Below are positions 37,958-46,072 of a stretch of DNA of 64,000 bases, piece by piece. The stretch comes from Actinoallomurus purpureus (GTDB lineage: Bacteria; Actinomycetota; Actinomycetes; Streptosporangiales; Streptosporangiaceae), in NCBI RefSeq assembly GCF_024055795.1, contig NZ_JAMXMY010000018.1, positions 1 through 64,000 on the forward strand. Reading direction: 5' to 3'. Numbering within the stretch: position 1 is the first letter of the stretch; every line of letters starts with the position of its first letter. Below the pieces are notes generated by a model. It worked only from the letters and a program-made list of their open reading frames with translations. It had not been told where the DNA came from and searched no databases. The translations under genes were made by a program, and so were the position numbers.

Positions 37958-39118
37958 CTACCGCGCTCCGGGTCGGCGCAGGTCCGTGAACACCGCGTCC
38001 CAGCGGGCGGCGACCTCGGAGATCCGGTAGCGAAGCGCCGTCTCGCGGCCGTTGTCGGCGAGCCGCCGCATCTGGTCGGGGTCGTCCATGAGCGACAGCA
38101 GGGCGTCGGCGAACGCGTCGATGTCACCGTCGGGCACGAGGATGCCGTCGTGGCCGGGCGTGATGATCTCCCGGGGGCCCTGCGGGCAGTCGAACGACAC
38201 CACCGGCACCCCGGCCGCGAACGCCTCGACGATCGTCATGCCGAATCCCTCGAACCGCGAGGTGATGACGTGGAGAGACGCCTTGGCCAGCTCGCCCTCG
38301 ATGTCGGTGGTCGGCCCCATGAAGGCGACGTTGTTGTGCAGATCGAGGGAACGGGCGCGTTTGCTCAGCTTTTCGGCGTTCGTCCCGCTGCCGTAGATGC
38401 GCAGCTTCCAGTCCGGCCGCTTCTCGATGACCTTGGCGAACGCGTCGAGCAGCCGGTCGTACCCCTTGACCTTGACCAGCCGGCCGGCGGCGAGGACGAC
38501 GCGGTTGTCCAGCCGGGACTGCGGGCGTGGCTGGTCGGGCAGCCCGTTGCCGATGGGGTACACCCGGGTGGGGTGGCCTTCGAGCAGCTGCGAGTACTCC
38601 GCGTGGTCGGCGTCGGTCAGCGTGATGACCGCGTCGAGCTTGGGGTACCACCTGCGGATCTCCTCGAGCACGCCGGGCTTGTGCGCACCGAAGTGGAGGT
38701 GTTCCTGCCCGACGAGGGTGATCCCGTCGCGGGCCAGCCGCGCGGCGGCGATGTTGAGCGCGGCCCGGGTGGTGATCAGGACGTCGGTCCGCAGTTCGCC
38801 GAGGTATTGCGTCAGCGCGCGATCGCTCTCGGCGCTGAAGTTGGTGTACGCGCGCTCGTCGGGGTGGACCAGCGTGCTGGGCTTCTTGATGCGGGAGGCG
38901 AAGCCGAACCGCCACCACTTCTTCGCCTCGGCCCGCAGGTCGATCAGGTTGGTCAACGTCACGCGGTCGGACAGCGGCAGGAACGGCTTCTCGCGGTGCC
39001 GGAAGACGCTGACGATCTCGACGTCGTGGCGCAGGGCCAGCTCGTCGGCGAGGTTGAACGTCGCGCGGATCGTACCGCCCATGCCGTAGGCGTTCATGAG
39101 GAGAATCGAGACCTTCAT
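37958..39118 (-). CDS. Glycosyltransferase family 4 protein
   Basis: A 386-residue GT-B fold enzyme. The N-terminal domain begins KVSILLMNAYGMGGTIRATFNLA, with the acceptor-site GGTIR. The C-terminal domain has AAGRLVKVKGYDRLLDAF and the nucleotide-sugar motif SRFEGFGMTIVEAFAAGVPVVSFD (E-x7-E type). It resembles the actinomycete GT4s that build or extend wall/teichoic polymers. The ATG overlaps the stop of the upstream gene by 4 bp, so both act together. Confidence 0.92.
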   Translation of the reverse strand: MKVSILLMNAYGMGGTIRATFNLADELALRHDVEIVSVFRHREKPFLPLSDRVTLTNLIDLRAEAKKWWRFGFASRIKKPSTLVHPDERAYTNFSAESDRALTQYLGELRTDVLITTRAALNIAAARLARDGITLVGQEHLHFGAHKPGVLEEIRRWYPKLDAVITLTDADHAEYSQLLEGHPTRVYPIGNGLPDQPRPQSRLDNRVVLAAGRLVKVKGYDRLLDAFAKVIEKRPDWKLRIYGSGTNAEKLSKRARSLDLHNNVAFMGPTTDIEGELAKASLHVITSRFEGFGMTIVEAFAAGVPVVSFDCPQGPREIITPGHDGILVPDGDIDAFADALLSLMDDPDQMRRLADNGRETALRYRISEVAARWDAVFTDLRRPGAR

Positions 39119-39852
39119 GACGCCTCCGCGTTCGCGACCACCGTGGTGGCGATCGCGAGCTCATCCTGGTCGGTGTAGTAGGCGCGCACCCGTACGCGGT
39201 CGGTGTCACGTGCGACGTGCCGGGCCGGGAACCGCACCTTGGTCTTCTTCTCCGGGATGTCGTCGAGCCACGTGGCGACGGTGAGCCCCCCGAACTCGAG
39301 GTCCCAGAAGTTCCGCTCGGTCTCCACCGCGAACGAGGCGTTCGGCAGTTCGGCGTGCCAGCGGTCGCCGGTGACGGTCGCCTCCCCGATGACGGTGTCG
39401 CCGGTCTTGCGCCGGGTGGCGACGACCCGGTCCGCGGCGGGTGTCGCCCCGTAGGCGAGAAAGCCCTCGAGCACCAGCTTCTCCTCGCCGGGGTGGACGG
39501 TGGTGACCTCGGCGTACGGCGTGACCGACCGGACGCCGACCCGAAGACCTCCCGAGGGGTCGCGGAAGGTCCGCAGCGCGCGGGTACGGGACCGGCGCGC
39601 GTACTCCACCAGGCCGTCGAGGGAGAAGCCGGGATCGGTCGTGGCGACCTCGGCGTCGGCCGCGTGGACCGACCAGGTGCCGTCGGTCAGGTCCAGCTGC
39701 GACAGGTCGGCGACCTCGCCGTCGAGGCGGACCGTGTGCACGGTGCCCTCCCGGCGGAGCGTGAGCGTCGTGTCGTCGGCCGGTGGCTCGGCCCAGCGGA
39801 TCCGCAGGACATCGTCTGCGTCGAGGCGTGCCGACGCGGCGAGTACGATCAT
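39115..39852 (-). CDS. Hypothetical protein coupled to GT4
   Basis: A 245-residue protein of the all-beta type, with repeated strand pairs such as TTLTLRREGTVHTVRLDGEVADL and VVATRRKTGDTVIGEATVTGDRW. No signal peptide or membrane segment. It is translationally coupled (ATGA) to the GT4 gene. Families with this look accompany glycosyltransferases for wall-polymer synthesis in actinomycetes and may bind or modify the nascent polymer. The ATG at 39852 is preferred, because earlier in-frame codons are weak. I cannot name it. Confidence 0.75.
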   Translation of the reverse strand: MIVLAASARLDADDVLRIRWAEPPADDTTLTLRREGTVHTVRLDGEVADLSQLDLTDGTWSVHAADAEVATTDPGFSLDGLVEYARRSRTRALRTFRDPSGGLRVGVRSVTPYAEVTTVHPGEEKLVLEGFLAYGATPAADRVVATRRKTGDTVIGEATVTGDRWHAELPNASFAVETERNFWDLEFGGLTVATWLDDIPEKKTKVRFPARHVARDTDRVRVRAYYTDQDELAIATTVVANAEAS

Positions 39853-39923
39853 CGCTGGGTGTGATCCCTTCGTCCTACCTGATTGCCCGGTCATGTAACC
39901 AACAACCGGGTAAACGCAGGGCT

Positions 39924-39931
39924 AAGCGCTT
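39924..39931. promoter_or_regulatory. AAGCGCTT palindrome upstream of the GT4 pair
   Basis: Exact AAGCGCTT, 72 bp upstream of 39852, the same core as the LacI-type operator at 10937. No -35/-10 pair is obvious around it, so the assignment is weak. Confidence 0.35.
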
Positions 39932-40066
39932 GAAGCGGTTGCGCGAGTGATTCGCACTGAAGACGCACGGTGACCGATCACGGTTTACGCGATGATCCCG
40001 ATGGCGGAGCGTACCCGCCGACGCGTCCCGTCGTACGTGCTTCCCGCCCGTGTGGGGCGGTGAGTG

Positions 40067-40543
40067 CTACAGCGGAAGCTTCATGCCCTCGTGGGTCGCT
40101 TCGAAGCCGAGCGACTCGTAGAAGCGGATGGCGTCCCCGCGCCTCTTGCCCGACGTCAGCTGGACGAGACCGCAGCCGCGCCGCCGCGCCTCGCCGATCG
40201 CCCAGTCGATCATCTGGTGGCCGAGGCCCCGGCCGCGGTGCGCGCTGCCGACGCGGACCGCCTCGATCTGGGCGCGCTCGGTGCCCATCCGGCTGAGCCC
40301 GGGGATGAACGTGAGCTGCAGGGTGCCGGCGACCTCGCCGTCGATGTCGGCCACGACCAGATGGTTGCGCGGGTCGGCGTCGATGTCGGCGAAGGCCGTC
40401 CGGTAGGCCTCGATGTCGCCCTCGCGGCCGGCGCCGATCGCGTCGTCGGCGAGGAGCGCCACGATCGCCGCAAGGTCGTCCTTGGCGGCGGTACGGAAGA
40501 TCACGTTGGCGGGCACGCTCGAAACTTTAGCCGGAATTGACAC
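40067..40543 (-). CDS. GNAT family N-acetyltransferase
   Basis: A 158-residue acetyltransferase. The acetyl-CoA loop is VGSAHRGRGLGHQMIDWAIGEA (about 96-117, R-x-x-G-x-G/A type), and the C-terminal motif is RFYESLGFEATHEGMKL. Starts at GTG codons at 40543, 40516 or 40504 are possible; 40543 sits next to the operator pair. It is divergent from the HemA-like/WhiB pair across two GTAGTACTAC palindromes. The substrate is unknown. Confidence 0.9.
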   Translation of the reverse strand: MSIPAKVSSVPANVIFRTAAKDDLAAIVALLADDAIGAGREGDIEAYRTAFADIDADPRNHLVVADIDGEVAGTLQLTFIPGLSRMGTERAQIEAVRVGSAHRGRGLGHQMIDWAIGEARRRGCGLVQLTSGKRRGDAIRFYESLGFEATHEGMKLPL

Positions 40544-40551
40544 GACCGGTT

Positions 40552-40576
40552 GTAGTACTACATTTGGTAGTACTAC
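40552..40576. promoter_or_regulatory. Twin GTAGTACTAC operator
   Basis: The perfect 10-bp palindrome GTAGTACTAC occurs at 40552-40561 and 40567-40576 (15 bp centre to centre), separated by ATTTG. It lies between divergent starts at 40543 and 40607. The sequence is AT-richer than its surroundings. This is an operator for an unlinked dimeric repressor; GTAGTACTAC resembles GntR/MarR-type sites with TAGTACTA cores, by inference only. Confidence 0.75.
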
Positions 40577-40606
40577 GATTCGTCAATAGCGAGCGCAGGA
40601 GGCGGC

Positions 40607-40843
40607 GTGACCGCACCCTCGGTGACAGAGGTTCCCAGCCGTCTCCTGGACCGCCACTGCCAGGAGTTGGTCGCGGACGAACTCACCCGGCTCGCCCGCC
40701 GCGTCCCCTCGCTCGCCGAGGATCACCTCGGCGTCGTGGAGACATCACTCCGGCAGATCATCGATCGGCTGCTGCCGGTCCGGAGACGTGCCGAGGCGCG
40801 CCCCGAGACCCTCGCGGCCCTGTTCGACCTGGAGGCATCGTAA
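40607..40843 (+). CDS. Small HemA-C-terminal-like protein
   Basis: A 78-residue protein starting at a GTG with AGGAGG 4 bp upstream. The helical sequence HCQELVADELTRLARRVPSLAEDHLGVVETSLRQIIDRLLPVRRRA resembles the dimerisation helix of glutamyl-tRNA reductase, but catalytic and NADPH domains are absent. It overlaps the WhiB gene at TAATG. It may be a decoy or a dimerisation partner of HemA, or merely similar by helix composition. It is preceded by the twin operator. Confidence 0.7.
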   Translation: MTAPSVTEVPSRLLDRHCQELVADELTRLARRVPSLAEDHLGVVETSLRQIIDRLLPVRRRAEARPETLAALFDLEAS

Positions 40844-41100
40844 TGATCGAACACTGGACGGACCTCGCGGCCTGCCAAGGCGTCGACCCCGAGCTGTTCT
40901 TCCCGGTGAGCGCGAGCGGTCCGGCCCTGGACCAGGTGGCCGAGGCCAAACAGGTATGCGCGAGCTGTCCCGTCGTGTCGGACTGCCTCGCCTGGGCGCT
41001 CCGCGCGGGTGAGTCGGCCGGCGTCTGGGGCGGCACCACCCCCGACGAGCGCCGCTACCTGCGCCTGAAGCCGCTGCCCGCCGCGCCCGCCTGGCACTGA
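40843..41100 (+). CDS. WhiB family transcriptional regulator
   Basis: An 85-residue iron-sulfur regulator. The four ligands are Cys11, Cys39, Cys42 and Cys48 (VCASCPVVSDC), and the conserved turn GVWGGTTPDERR is followed by a short basic tail. It is one of the short Wbl types. Its ATG (40843) overlaps the stop of the HemA-like gene by one base. A link between heme-biosynthesis-like protein and Fe-S regulator is suggestive of redox control, but speculative. Confidence 0.94.
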   Translation: MIEHWTDLAACQGVDPELFFPVSASGPALDQVAEAKQVCASCPVVSDCLAWALRAGESAGVWGGTTPDERRYLRLKPLPAAPAWH

Positions 41101-41192
41101 GGAACACCCGCCCGCGATGGCCGCTCGGCGCCGAGGCGAAGAGCGGCCGGAGTCTTGTTTCGCGCGGACGGCCCGCGACGTACGGTTGCGCC

Positions 41193-41792
41193 ATGGCCGA
41201 CACCCCGATCACCGCGCGCTCCCCCCGCGACGGAATCGTCCACCACGCCTCCCGCGCGCTCGGCGCGGTGATCATCACCGTCCTGCTGGTCGGCGCCTGC
41301 TGGCTGGTGGAGGTGGCCAACTACGGCGGTGAGCTCACCCCGGAGTACGGCATCCAGCCGCACAACGTGCACTCCCTGTGGCACATCTTCACGGCGCCGT
41401 TCCTGCACGCCAACCTCGACCACATCATGGCCAACTCGGTGCCGCTGGCGATCTTCGGCTTCCTGACGGCGCTGCGCGGCCCGGGCCGCTTCATCGCCGT
41501 CAGCCTGATCGTCATCGTGGTGAGCGGCCTCGGCGTGTGGTTCCTGGCCGCCTCGAACGCCGTGACCATCGGCGCGAGCGGCCTGATCTTCGGCTACTTC
41601 GGCTACCTGCTGGCCCGCGGCTTCTTCGAACGCCGCGTGCTGGACATCCTCGTCGGCGTGCTCATCGCCCTGGTCTACGGCACCATGATCTTCGGTGTGC
41701 TGCCCGGCCAGCCGGGCATCTCCTGGCAGGCCCACCTGTTCGGACTGATCGGCGGGGTGCTCGCCGCCCGCCTCACCCGCCAGCGCGCCTGA
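41193..41792 (+). CDS. Rhomboid family intramembrane serine protease
   Basis: A 199-residue polytopic protein with six hydrophobic segments. The catalytic Ser129 is in the GASG motif (TIGASGLIFGYFGYLL), and the catalytic His181 in WQAHLFGLIGGVLAA. The oxyanion HxxxN is LHANLDHIMAN (His77-Asn81 region). It cleaves single-span membrane proteins; no substrate is adjacent. It converges with the SDR at 41799. Confidence 0.94.
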   Translation: MADTPITARSPRDGIVHHASRALGAVIITVLLVGACWLVEVANYGGELTPEYGIQPHNVHSLWHIFTAPFLHANLDHIMANSVPLAIFGFLTALRGPGRFIAVSLIVIVVSGLGVWFLAASNAVTIGASGLIFGYFGYLLARGFFERRVLDILVGVLIALVYGTMIFGVLPGQPGISWQAHLFGLIGGVLAARLTRQRA

Positions 41793-41798
41793 GCCGGA

Positions 41799-42545
41799 TC
41801 AGCCGCGGACGCTGACGTCGGTCACGGTCGCGTCGCGCGGCGTCATGAGCGCGTTCACGATCACGGTCGCGACCGTACGGGCCGACATGTACGCCTCCGG
41901 GTCGTACTCCCCGCCCTCCTGCGCCCGGACCTTGCGCTGCATCTCGCTCGCCGTACGCCCCGGGTAGACCGACGTCACCCGGATCTCCGGCTCCTCCGCC
42001 CGCAGCGAGTCGGCGAGGGCCCGCAGCGCGTGCTTGCTGGCCGCGTACGCACCCCACCCGGGGTTGGCGCGCAGCCCTGCCCCCGAGTTGACGAAGACGA
42101 CATGGCCGCGGGCGGCGCGCAGCGCCGGGAGCAGAAGCCGGGTCAGTTCGGCGGGGGCCGCCGCGTTGATCAGGAGCTGTTCGATCCACGCGTCCGGCTG
42201 CGCCTCCGCGACGGTGCCCAGACCGACCACGCCGGCGCTGTGCACGACACCGTCCAGCGGCGGGAGGTCGACGTCGGCGAGTGACGCCTCGATCCGCCGA
42301 GGGTCGGACAGGTCCATCGCGACGGTGCGCACACGGCTCTCGGCCGCCGGCCTGGCCACCGGTTCGACGGCCGGCGGCGCCGTCACCGGATCCGGGTAGG
42401 TCAGCCGTGCGGCGGTCTCCGCCAGTCGCTCGCCGGACCGCCCGAGGAGGATGAGCGCGTGCCCGGCGTCGTACAGCAGATCGGCGACGGCCGAGCCGAT
42501 GCCGCCCGTGGCTCCGGTGATCAAGTAGGTACCCACGCGCCTCAT
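41799..42545 (-). CDS. SDR family oxidoreductase
   Basis: A 248-residue short-chain dehydrogenase with TGATGGIG at 10-17, the HSAG-type motif VVHSAGV near 107, the serine in FVNSGAG and the YAASK dyad (about 167-171). It has an unusual Pro/Ala-rich insertion near 50-65 (PDPVTAPPAVEPVARPA). It belongs to the SDR group annotated as sepiapterin-reductase-like in actinomycetes. Substrate unknown. It lies between the rhomboid and the beta-helix membrane protein, 15 bp downstream of the latter. Confidence 0.92.
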   Translation of the reverse strand: MRRVGTYLITGATGGIGSAVADLLYDAGHALILLGRSGERLAETAARLTYPDPVTAPPAVEPVARPAAESRVRTVAMDLSDPRRIEASLADVDLPPLDGVVHSAGVVGLGTVAEAQPDAWIEQLLINAAAPAELTRLLLPALRAARGHVVFVNSGAGLRANPGWGAYAASKHALRALADSLRAEEPEIRVTSVYPGRTASEMQRKVRAQEGGEYDPEAYMSARTVATVIVNALMTPRDATVTDVSVRG

Positions 42546-42560
42546 TCTCCCGCGCGGCCC

Positions 42561-44048
42561 TCAGGACGGACGCAGCACCCGGGCGACACCGGAGATCAGC
42601 GCGGTGGCGAGAATCCACCCGGTGCCGGTCAGGGTCCAGGCCAGCCAGCGGGACCATCCGATCGGGTCCCACGCGGTGCGCTGCCCGAAGGTCTCGATCG
42701 GGAGCATCAGGTCCAGCGTGTAGATCAGCGCGTGGAAGTGCGGCCGCTCCTCCGGCTGCTTGATCGTGTGCGGGTGGTCGATGCTGAAGACCACGGTGCC
42801 GAGAGCGACGAGCAGCACCAGCCACACGGCGGCGATCCAGGGCCGGTACCCGTACCCGACCGTCCAGTCGAGCAGGACGCCCCACGCCCGGCTGAGCGGG
42901 CGGAGCTGCCGTCGCCGGGCCCGCTGTTTGGCCAGCTGGCACTTGCGGACCAGGTCGTCCCGGCCGATCCTGCGCAGCCAGGCGGCGAGCTGCTCGTACG
43001 GCTGCGGGCGGAAGCCGTGGGGGTCGCGGGAGATCCAGTCGAGCCGCTGGCCCTCCTCGGGCTCGCCGCGCAGCGTCTCGTACACGAGGCCGTTGAGCCG
43101 CAACCGCTCCGGCCAGACGTCGGGCCGGTCGAGGATGACGTCGATGCGCGAGTACCCCAGCGTGACCTCTCCCTGGATCGGCTCGCGGGGGACGAGGATG
43201 AGTTCCTTCACGGTGGCGTGGCTGAGATGCAGGGCACGCCGGCCGGGCGCGCGGATCGCGCCCTGGTCGAATGACAGCGTGCCGTCGATCCGTACGCCGC
43301 GCAGGCGTACCGGGCCCTCGGCGGTGAAGCCCGCGCTGCACTCCATGCGGTCCTGGACGATCATGTTGCCGCCGTCGAGGACGCAGTGCGGGTCGCGCAG
43401 CGTCGTCCCGTACATGAAGAGTCCGCCGGTCATGCGGGCACCGGTGAGGCGCATCTCGCCGGTGATGTCGGAGTTGCGGATGTAGGCGCCCGCGTCGACC
43501 GTGAGCCCGCCGGCGTACACGGCGTAGCCGCCGGGGTTGCGCAGCCGCACGCTGTTCATGCGGAACCCGCCGGACAGGGATGCGCGCATCAGCCGCACCT
43601 CGCCGTCGATCAGCGATTCGGACAGGCTCAGGTAGCCGTCCGCCTGCAGCCCGCCGCCGTCGAAGCCGGGCAGGCGGCAGGCATTGAGGCGCATCTGCCG
43701 GGCGCGCGCGTTGGAGAAGTCCGGCGCCTCCTCCAGGACGCAGCGTTCCAGGCGGAGCTCGCAGCCGACCTCGCCGCCGGAGACGTTCAGCAGCCCGGTG
43801 ATGCGCGCCCCGCGGAGGCGTACGGCGGGCACGTGCCCGGGCCTCGGCTCGCACGCGCCGAGCAGGAGGGCGGAGATCACCTCGGCCCGGATCGTACGGT
43901 CCGGGGCACCGGTCATGGGGGGCCGTTCGTCGCCCAGCGACACCAGCGTCCCCGTCGCGTACGCGGCCCAGAGCCGTTGTTCGGGCCGGGTCAGGCGGGG
44001 GCGCCGGCCGCCCAGCCAGGCGGCGACGGAAGCGAGGGAATCGGGCAC
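42561..44048 (-). CDS. Right-handed beta-helix membrane protein (paralog of 62900)
   Basis: A 495-residue protein. Residues about 75-325 form repeats of about 20-25 residues with the pattern [ALV]-RLRG-ARI-x-G, G-F/L-x-[AV]-x-G-x-[VL]-x-[LM], as in pentapeptide-like or bactofilin-like beta-helices. Then a conserved helical linker (RPQPYEQLAAWLRRIGRDDLVRKC, then basic KQRARRRQLRP) leads to two or three membrane segments: WIAAVWLVLLVALGTVVFS, about 402-420, and WLAWTLTGTGWILATALISGVA near the end. The PxxYEQLA...W(T/V)VGYGYRPW linker is identical in kind to that of the paralog at 62900. These proteins are often misnamed oxidoreductases. A channel- or scaffold-like role is inferred; no enzyme motif is seen. 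Confidence 0.82.
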   Translation of the reverse strand: MPDSLASVAAWLGGRRPRLTRPEQRLWAAYATGTLVSLGDERPPMTGAPDRTIRAEVISALLLGACEPRPGHVPAVRLRGARITGLLNVSGGEVGCELRLERCVLEEAPDFSNARARQMRLNACRLPGFDGGGLQADGYLSLSESLIDGEVRLMRASLSGGFRMNSVRLRNPGGYAVYAGGLTVDAGAYIRNSDITGEMRLTGARMTGGLFMYGTTLRDPHCVLDGGNMIVQDRMECSAGFTAEGPVRLRGVRIDGTLSFDQGAIRAPGRRALHLSHATVKELILVPREPIQGEVTLGYSRIDVILDRPDVWPERLRLNGLVYETLRGEPEEGQRLDWISRDPHGFRPQPYEQLAAWLRRIGRDDLVRKCQLAKQRARRRQLRPLSRAWGVLLDWTVGYGYRPWIAAVWLVLLVALGTVVFSIDHPHTIKQPEERPHFHALIYTLDLMLPIETFGQRTAWDPIGWSRWLAWTLTGTGWILATALISGVARVLRPS

Positions 44049-44156
44049 AGACCGTCATCGTAGGCGTTTCTGATCACCATCTTGCGGCGAATGCCACGTA
44101 TGCCCCGGACGTGGCCCCCCTCGAGCGAAGCGCGGGCCGCGATCCGGCCGGCCCCG

Positions 44157-45815
44157 TCAGGCCGCGCGCGCCGTCGGCTCCACCGCGACCTCGAAGTCGT
44201 CCGCCGCGACGTGTTCCTGGACGCGTTCGGACGGCAGGGCCGTGACCAGCGCGAAGTAGTAGATGACCAGCGCGAAGGCCGCGACGACCAGGAAGTCCCA
44301 CCCGAAGGGCAGCACCTGGTGCGATCTGAACAGCCCGCCCTCGCCGGGGAACGCGCCGTAATAGGAGATGATCCCGATGCCGACGAGGTACGGCCAGATC
44401 CAGACAGAGTGCCGCATATCCAGCCGGGGCCGTTCCGCGGGTGGCCGGGCGTAGTACGAGATGACCAACAGCACGAAGCCGGCGACCACCGCGACGAGCA
44501 GCCGCCAGACCGTCTGCCAGCTCGCCCAGTAGAGCAGCAGGCTGGCGAAGACGAAGCCGAGCGGGTTCAGGAACGCCGCGCCGGGAAGCCGGAACGGCCG
44601 GTCGCGGTACGGATCGGCCCGGCGCAGATGCGCCATGGCCAGCGGAGTCGCCGTGTACATCAGCACGGCCGCCGAGGTGATGAACGAGACCAGCGTCTCC
44701 CAGCCCGGGAAGGGCAGGAACAGGATCATCCCCATGATCCAGCCGAAGATGATGCCGAAGATGGGAACGCCGCGCTGGTTCACGAAGGCGAACCGATCGG
44801 GGATGTACCGCTCGCGGCCCATGCCGTACAGCAGGCGTGCCTGGGTGCCGGTGTAGATGAGCCCGGTTCCGGTCGGCGAGATGAACGCGTCGGCGTACAG
44901 CAGGACGACGAGCCACGTCAGGCCGAGCGCGGTGGCCAGCCCCGCGTACGGGCCGATGTCATGGGTGAAACTGAGATTCGGCCAGCCGTGCGCGATGTCG
45001 CTCGGGTTGAGCGCGCCCAGGAACGCCACCTGCAGCAGCGTGTAGATGGTGATGCCGATGAGCGTGGAGTAGATGACGGCGCGCCACACGTGACGGCGCG
45101 GATCGCGCGCCTCGCCGGCCATCTCGACGGCGGACTCGAAGCCGAGCTCGGCGAAGACCACCCCCAGGGGCAGGGCGAGGAACAGGCCCTTGATGCCGTT
45201 CGTGGAGGCGGGGAAGAAGCCGCCCTGCGCGGAGAAGTTCTCCGGGTGCAGGAAGAAGAGGAGGGTGACGACGGCGATCGCCGGGATCGCGATCTTCCAC
45301 CAGACGGAGTAGGTGTTCGCCGTCGCGAAGACCTTGACCCCGAGTGCGTTGATGATCGTGAACAGCAGCATCAGCAGCCCGGCGACGATATAGCCGGCCG
45401 GGAAGGTGACGACCGCCGTGCCGTGCACCTTGTGGGTGAGCCAGTGCAGGGGTTCGATGGCGGAGGCGTACGTCAGCGACGCCTGCACCTCGATCGGCGC
45501 GATGGCCATCGAGTAGATCCAGCTGGCCCAGCCGATGGTGAAGCCGCCGAAGCCGCCGAAGGCGTAGTGCGAGAACCGCACGGTCGCCCCCGCCATCGGG
45601 TACATGCCGCCGAGTTCGGCGTGGATGAGCGCGAGCACCATGAGCATGGCGCCGGCCAGCGGCCAGGCGAGCACGGCGGCCGGGCCCGCGTGCTTGGCGG
45701 CGTTCATCGCGCCGAAGAGCCAGCCCGATCCGATGATGGAGCCGAGGGAGAAGAAGGTCAGGCCGATCAGGCCGACCTCTCGCCGGAGCTTCCCAGCGGG
45801 CGCTTCCGTGACCAT
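44157..45815 (-). CDS. APC superfamily amino acid permease
   Basis: A 552-residue transporter with about 12 membrane segments. The ATG at 45815 is chosen because AGGAGGAGG precedes it and the first segment (LIGLTFFSLGSIIGSGWLFG) follows. The APC hallmark GSIIGSGW in helix 1 binds the substrate carboxylate. VVFAELGFESAVEMAGEARDPRR is the helix-6 region. It is similar to the aspartate/proline-specific permease type. The gene is monocistronic and divergent from the acyl-CoA dehydrogenase. Confidence 0.92.
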   Translation of the reverse strand: MVTEAPAGKLRREVGLIGLTFFSLGSIIGSGWLFGAMNAAKHAGPAAVLAWPLAGAMLMVLALIHAELGGMYPMAGATVRFSHYAFGGFGGFTIGWASWIYSMAIAPIEVQASLTYASAIEPLHWLTHKVHGTAVVTFPAGYIVAGLLMLLFTIINALGVKVFATANTYSVWWKIAIPAIAVVTLLFFLHPENFSAQGGFFPASTNGIKGLFLALPLGVVFAELGFESAVEMAGEARDPRRHVWRAVIYSTLIGITIYTLLQVAFLGALNPSDIAHGWPNLSFTHDIGPYAGLATALGLTWLVVLLYADAFISPTGTGLIYTGTQARLLYGMGRERYIPDRFAFVNQRGVPIFGIIFGWIMGMILFLPFPGWETLVSFITSAAVLMYTATPLAMAHLRRADPYRDRPFRLPGAAFLNPLGFVFASLLLYWASWQTVWRLLVAVVAGFVLLVISYYARPPAERPRLDMRHSVWIWPYLVGIGIISYYGAFPGEGGLFRSHQVLPFGWDFLVVAAFALVIYYFALVTALPSERVQEHVAADDFEVAVEPTARAA

Positions 45816-46072
45816 GGAAACCTCCTCCTGCCCCGTGACGTCGCGGAGGGGGCGGGACGGCGACCGGGAGTACGGCCGCTGTCCTGGTCCGGCGATCACC
45901 CGGGCGAGTGTTCCCGTCACGTGGAGACATCCCCGCTCTCGCTACCGCCCGTTGCTATAGAAACGCCCATATTTCGGGACAGAGTTTGTCTGCCCAGCTA
46001 CTCGCGGGTAACATCATCGTGTTACTGACTGGTACGTGACCGGGTGCGACCCGCCCGCCCGAGAGCAACGGG

